In this document: positions 62,232-64,000 of the stretch, piece after piece
Numbering within the stretch: the first letter of the stretch is position 1
Layout: every line of letters starts with the position of its first letter
Assembly: GCA_037178625.1 (NCBI GenBank)
Contig: CM074133.1
Location: 2,976,001 to 3,040,000 of the forward strand
Length of the DNA stretch: 64,000 bases
Reading direction: 5' to 3'
DNA from: Skeletonema tropicum
Taxonomy: Eukaryota > Bacillariophyta > Thalassiosirophyceae > Thalassiosirales > Thalassiosiraceae
The notes under the pieces: generated by a model
What the model was told of the DNA's origin: nothing
Database searches by the model: none
The model's input: only the letters and a program-made list of their open reading frames with translations
Program-made: the position numbers and the translations under genes

Positions 62232-63700
62232 ATGGTCAATGCAAGCAAGTCCTCTCGGTCTCGGCACAAATCTAGTAAAAAGGATCAACGCACTATGCTG
62301 TGTCGTATTCCTTTGGATATGGATGATTCTTTACTATACCAGATACCAGATGCAGATGAAATAAATTCCTTATGAAAACGATTCTCCGTCCCCCGACATT
62401 GTTATTTCACCTCTGTACAATTTCGACTCTTCATCGTTCGGCTTTGCCCTTTCAACTGCATCCGATGTCGCCATTACTCCACAATGCTGACAAGGCCACG
62501 CGAGCAAAAGAATCTTGCACAAGCACAGTGAGTGCTCTGTCATCAGCAGCGGTAGATTTGCCTGAGGACCAACATTATCATGCAACCATTGAGGAGAACG
62601 AGGATGACAACTACTTCAACGCAGATGACATAAACCAAAGCTTATACATCAAACGCATGACGCAAACAAGTAACGATGATGATGTCTTTTGGTCCATAGC
62701 TTCCAATACTTTCTTCATCGGAGGTGGTTTATTTTACATGATTGGCTCATGTTGGGACTTGTCACTCTCCTATTCTGATGGAGATCCTCAAAATATGCTT
62801 CTTTATTATTCCATTTGGATACTCGGACCGTTTGTGTACCTTTTGAATAGTATTATTGATGTGACTTGGGCTATACGGACAATGGTAGCTGACAAGAAAC
62901 GAAGAGGTGAGTTACGTTTGGAGAGAGCAGAGACTATCAAGTGGCCCTATTCTTCATCAATCTTAAAGATGTTGCACAATAATGTTGTGGCTTGAAATAA
63001 TTATCAGGACTCAAGCGATTCTTCTTCACAGCACATCAACATGCTGCCCATGTTGGAAACGAGGGGGATACAGGCCGAGATGTAATGTTGGCGCTTGAAA
63101 AGTTTGATAGGCACGCAGCGTTCTTGGATGAGAAATTGATTGAGGGCGCCAGGTTATCGGGGAAACAGGGCGATAATGTCAGGACTGACGTGATGGCAAC
63201 GTTACGGCGTCACTTCGGTCATAGGAGAGACTTGAGTGCAGCAACGACGTTCGGGTTAGCAGCAATCTTCGGTACGGCATCAGCTATCGGCTGGGCAGGA
63301 GGTAATATGAGTGAAGATATGGTTTATAAGTTGGAATTGGTTAGCATCCACCTCTATCTGTTGAGTGCAGTGTTTGCGCTGGTTGGCCGTAGTCACGAGA
63401 CACCAATGACAATGAAATTCACAGGGATAATAGACTTCTTTGAGGATGCACAGGCAATGGAGAGTGTAGGTGACATACTCTTCGGTGTAGCATCGATTGT
63501 AGACGTGATTCTTGATGATTTTTCCTTCGATGATGACAATCCTTGGCGGCATAGTTTCGGCTGTCCTTTGGATGGCAGATGCACTTTTTTACTTACGTGC
63601 AGACTTTGTTGTACTTTACCGCAGACGAAAACGAAAGAGTGAGAAAGAAACGGCTGTTGATGTTGAGATGATACAACAGATAGGAGATGGAATTGTTTGA
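62232..63700 (+). CDS. multi-span membrane protein, frame-broken
   Basis: Start proposed at 62232: MVNASKSSRSRHKSSKKDQR, then an acidic region (LDMDDSLLYQIPDADEIN). The frame shifts near 62370 (NDSPSPDIVISPLYNFDSSS) and again near 62487, then runs well: FWSIASNTFFIGGGLFYMIG, LLYYSIWILGPFVYLLNSII. A 101-nt intron (62907-63007) joins KKRRG to LKRFFFTAHQHAAHVGNEGD. A second set of helices follows (TTFGLAAIFGTASAIGWAGG; LVSIHLYLLSAVFALVG; VGDILFGVASIVDVIL). A third shift near 63545 leads to GGIVSAVLWMADALFYLRAD and a basic tail ending QQIGDGIV. At least six membrane segments arranged as repeated pairs with GG(L)FYxIGS, reminiscent of YrhK-like domains, though I am not sure. Likely an integral membrane protein of unknown role; three frame breaks. 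Confidence 0.6.
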
Positions 63701-64000
63701 TGGCAAATCATAACAATCTTTACCATCATGCCCTTGATATTGTAAATTCTCTAGCAAACGAATATGTGCTTGTGTGGTCATACTTATTGCTGCCTCTCCA
63801 GGTTTAAGTTCTCCTATGCATGCCAAAGCCCAAAGCCGAGTGGTAGCCAAGCTGTCACGTTACCCCTTCCCTCACGATGAGATGAACAATCGATGCCGAT
63901 GACCGGCCGCCCGATGACCAATGCTGTTCGATAGAATGCATAGTACATATTACATTATGTTGCAGATGCAGCAAATGAGCCGCATAAACAGAATAGGCAT
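63593..64000 (-). CDS. partial gene at right edge
   Basis: The minus strand at 63593-63850 reads LATTRLWALACIGELKPGEA, AISMTTQAHIRLLENLQYQG and HDGKDCYDLPSNN before losing quality. Toward the edge (63877-64000) another frame reads VYAAHLLHLQHNVICTMHSI and EQHWSSGGRSSASIVHL. The two are separated by about 24 nt, too short for a normal intron, so a frame change is more likely. The region 63593-63700 overlaps the end of the preceding convergent gene and is probably 3' UTR. Family unknown. Confidence 0.4.

Overview
The window is nuclear DNA of a diatom, most likely a centric one of the Thalassiosira/Skeletonema type. The evidence is GT-AG introns mostly 60-160 nt long, a DUF6824 ('HPGN...FR') regulator, a CXXC zinc-finger protein, a bacterial-type solute-binding domain fused to a class C seven-helix receptor, a diatom-type GxDWR/GELVHP family protein, and many paralogues of a MYND/RING-like/Sel1 protein. 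No tRNA, rRNA, CRISPR array or prokaryotic operon was recognised.

Layout. 1-3 kb: the end of a minus-strand gene leaving the left edge, beside a composite repeat. 3.5-7.5 kb: a multi-exon minus-strand gene of unknown function and an adjoining membrane-protein reading frame. 8-11.8 kb: three MYND/Sel1 paralogues, one intact and two broken, within a segmental duplication. 12-15.9 kb: a gene with repeated DUF6824-like segments and a C-terminal CXXC finger. 17-19.3 kb: a small gene and an exon split by a foldback element with an 11-bp target duplication. 19.7-22 kb: no gene seen. 22-28.8 kb: a repeat nest in which a composite repeat with a conserved hairpin is split by an hAT-type element (8-bp duplication) and by a foldback element (6-bp duplication). 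29-33 kb: a decayed non-LTR retroelement (RT remnant, RNase H) carrying a Copia-like fragment. 33.1-34.6 kb: a class III aminotransferase. 35.4-36.2 kb: a diatom family gene. 38.8-45.6 kb: an intact MYND/Sel1 gene, the solute-binding/7TM receptor, two MYND remnants and a paralogue lacking MYND. 46-47.8 kb: a coiled-coil gene and a second foldback element. 50-51.7 kb: another MYND/Sel1 gene, a fragment, and a small cysteine-motif protein. 52-55.5 kb: a broken gene and a decayed reverse transcriptase. 55.7-57 kb: the DUF6824 regulator. 58.2-59 kb: a satellite of about 187 bp. 59.2-61.7 kb: a transposase remnant and a 5'-truncated retroelement copy with a 17-bp target duplication inside a short tandem array. 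62.2-63.7 kb: a multi-span membrane protein, then a partial gene at the right edge.

Two themes dominate. One is local expansion and decay of the MYND/RING-like/Sel1 family, with about nine copies at every stage from intact to remnant. The other is nested mobile elements whose target duplications can be read directly. Several otherwise well-preserved genes carry one or a few 1-nt frame breaks, some in homopolymers, so uncorrected sequence errors compete with true pseudogenization as the explanation.
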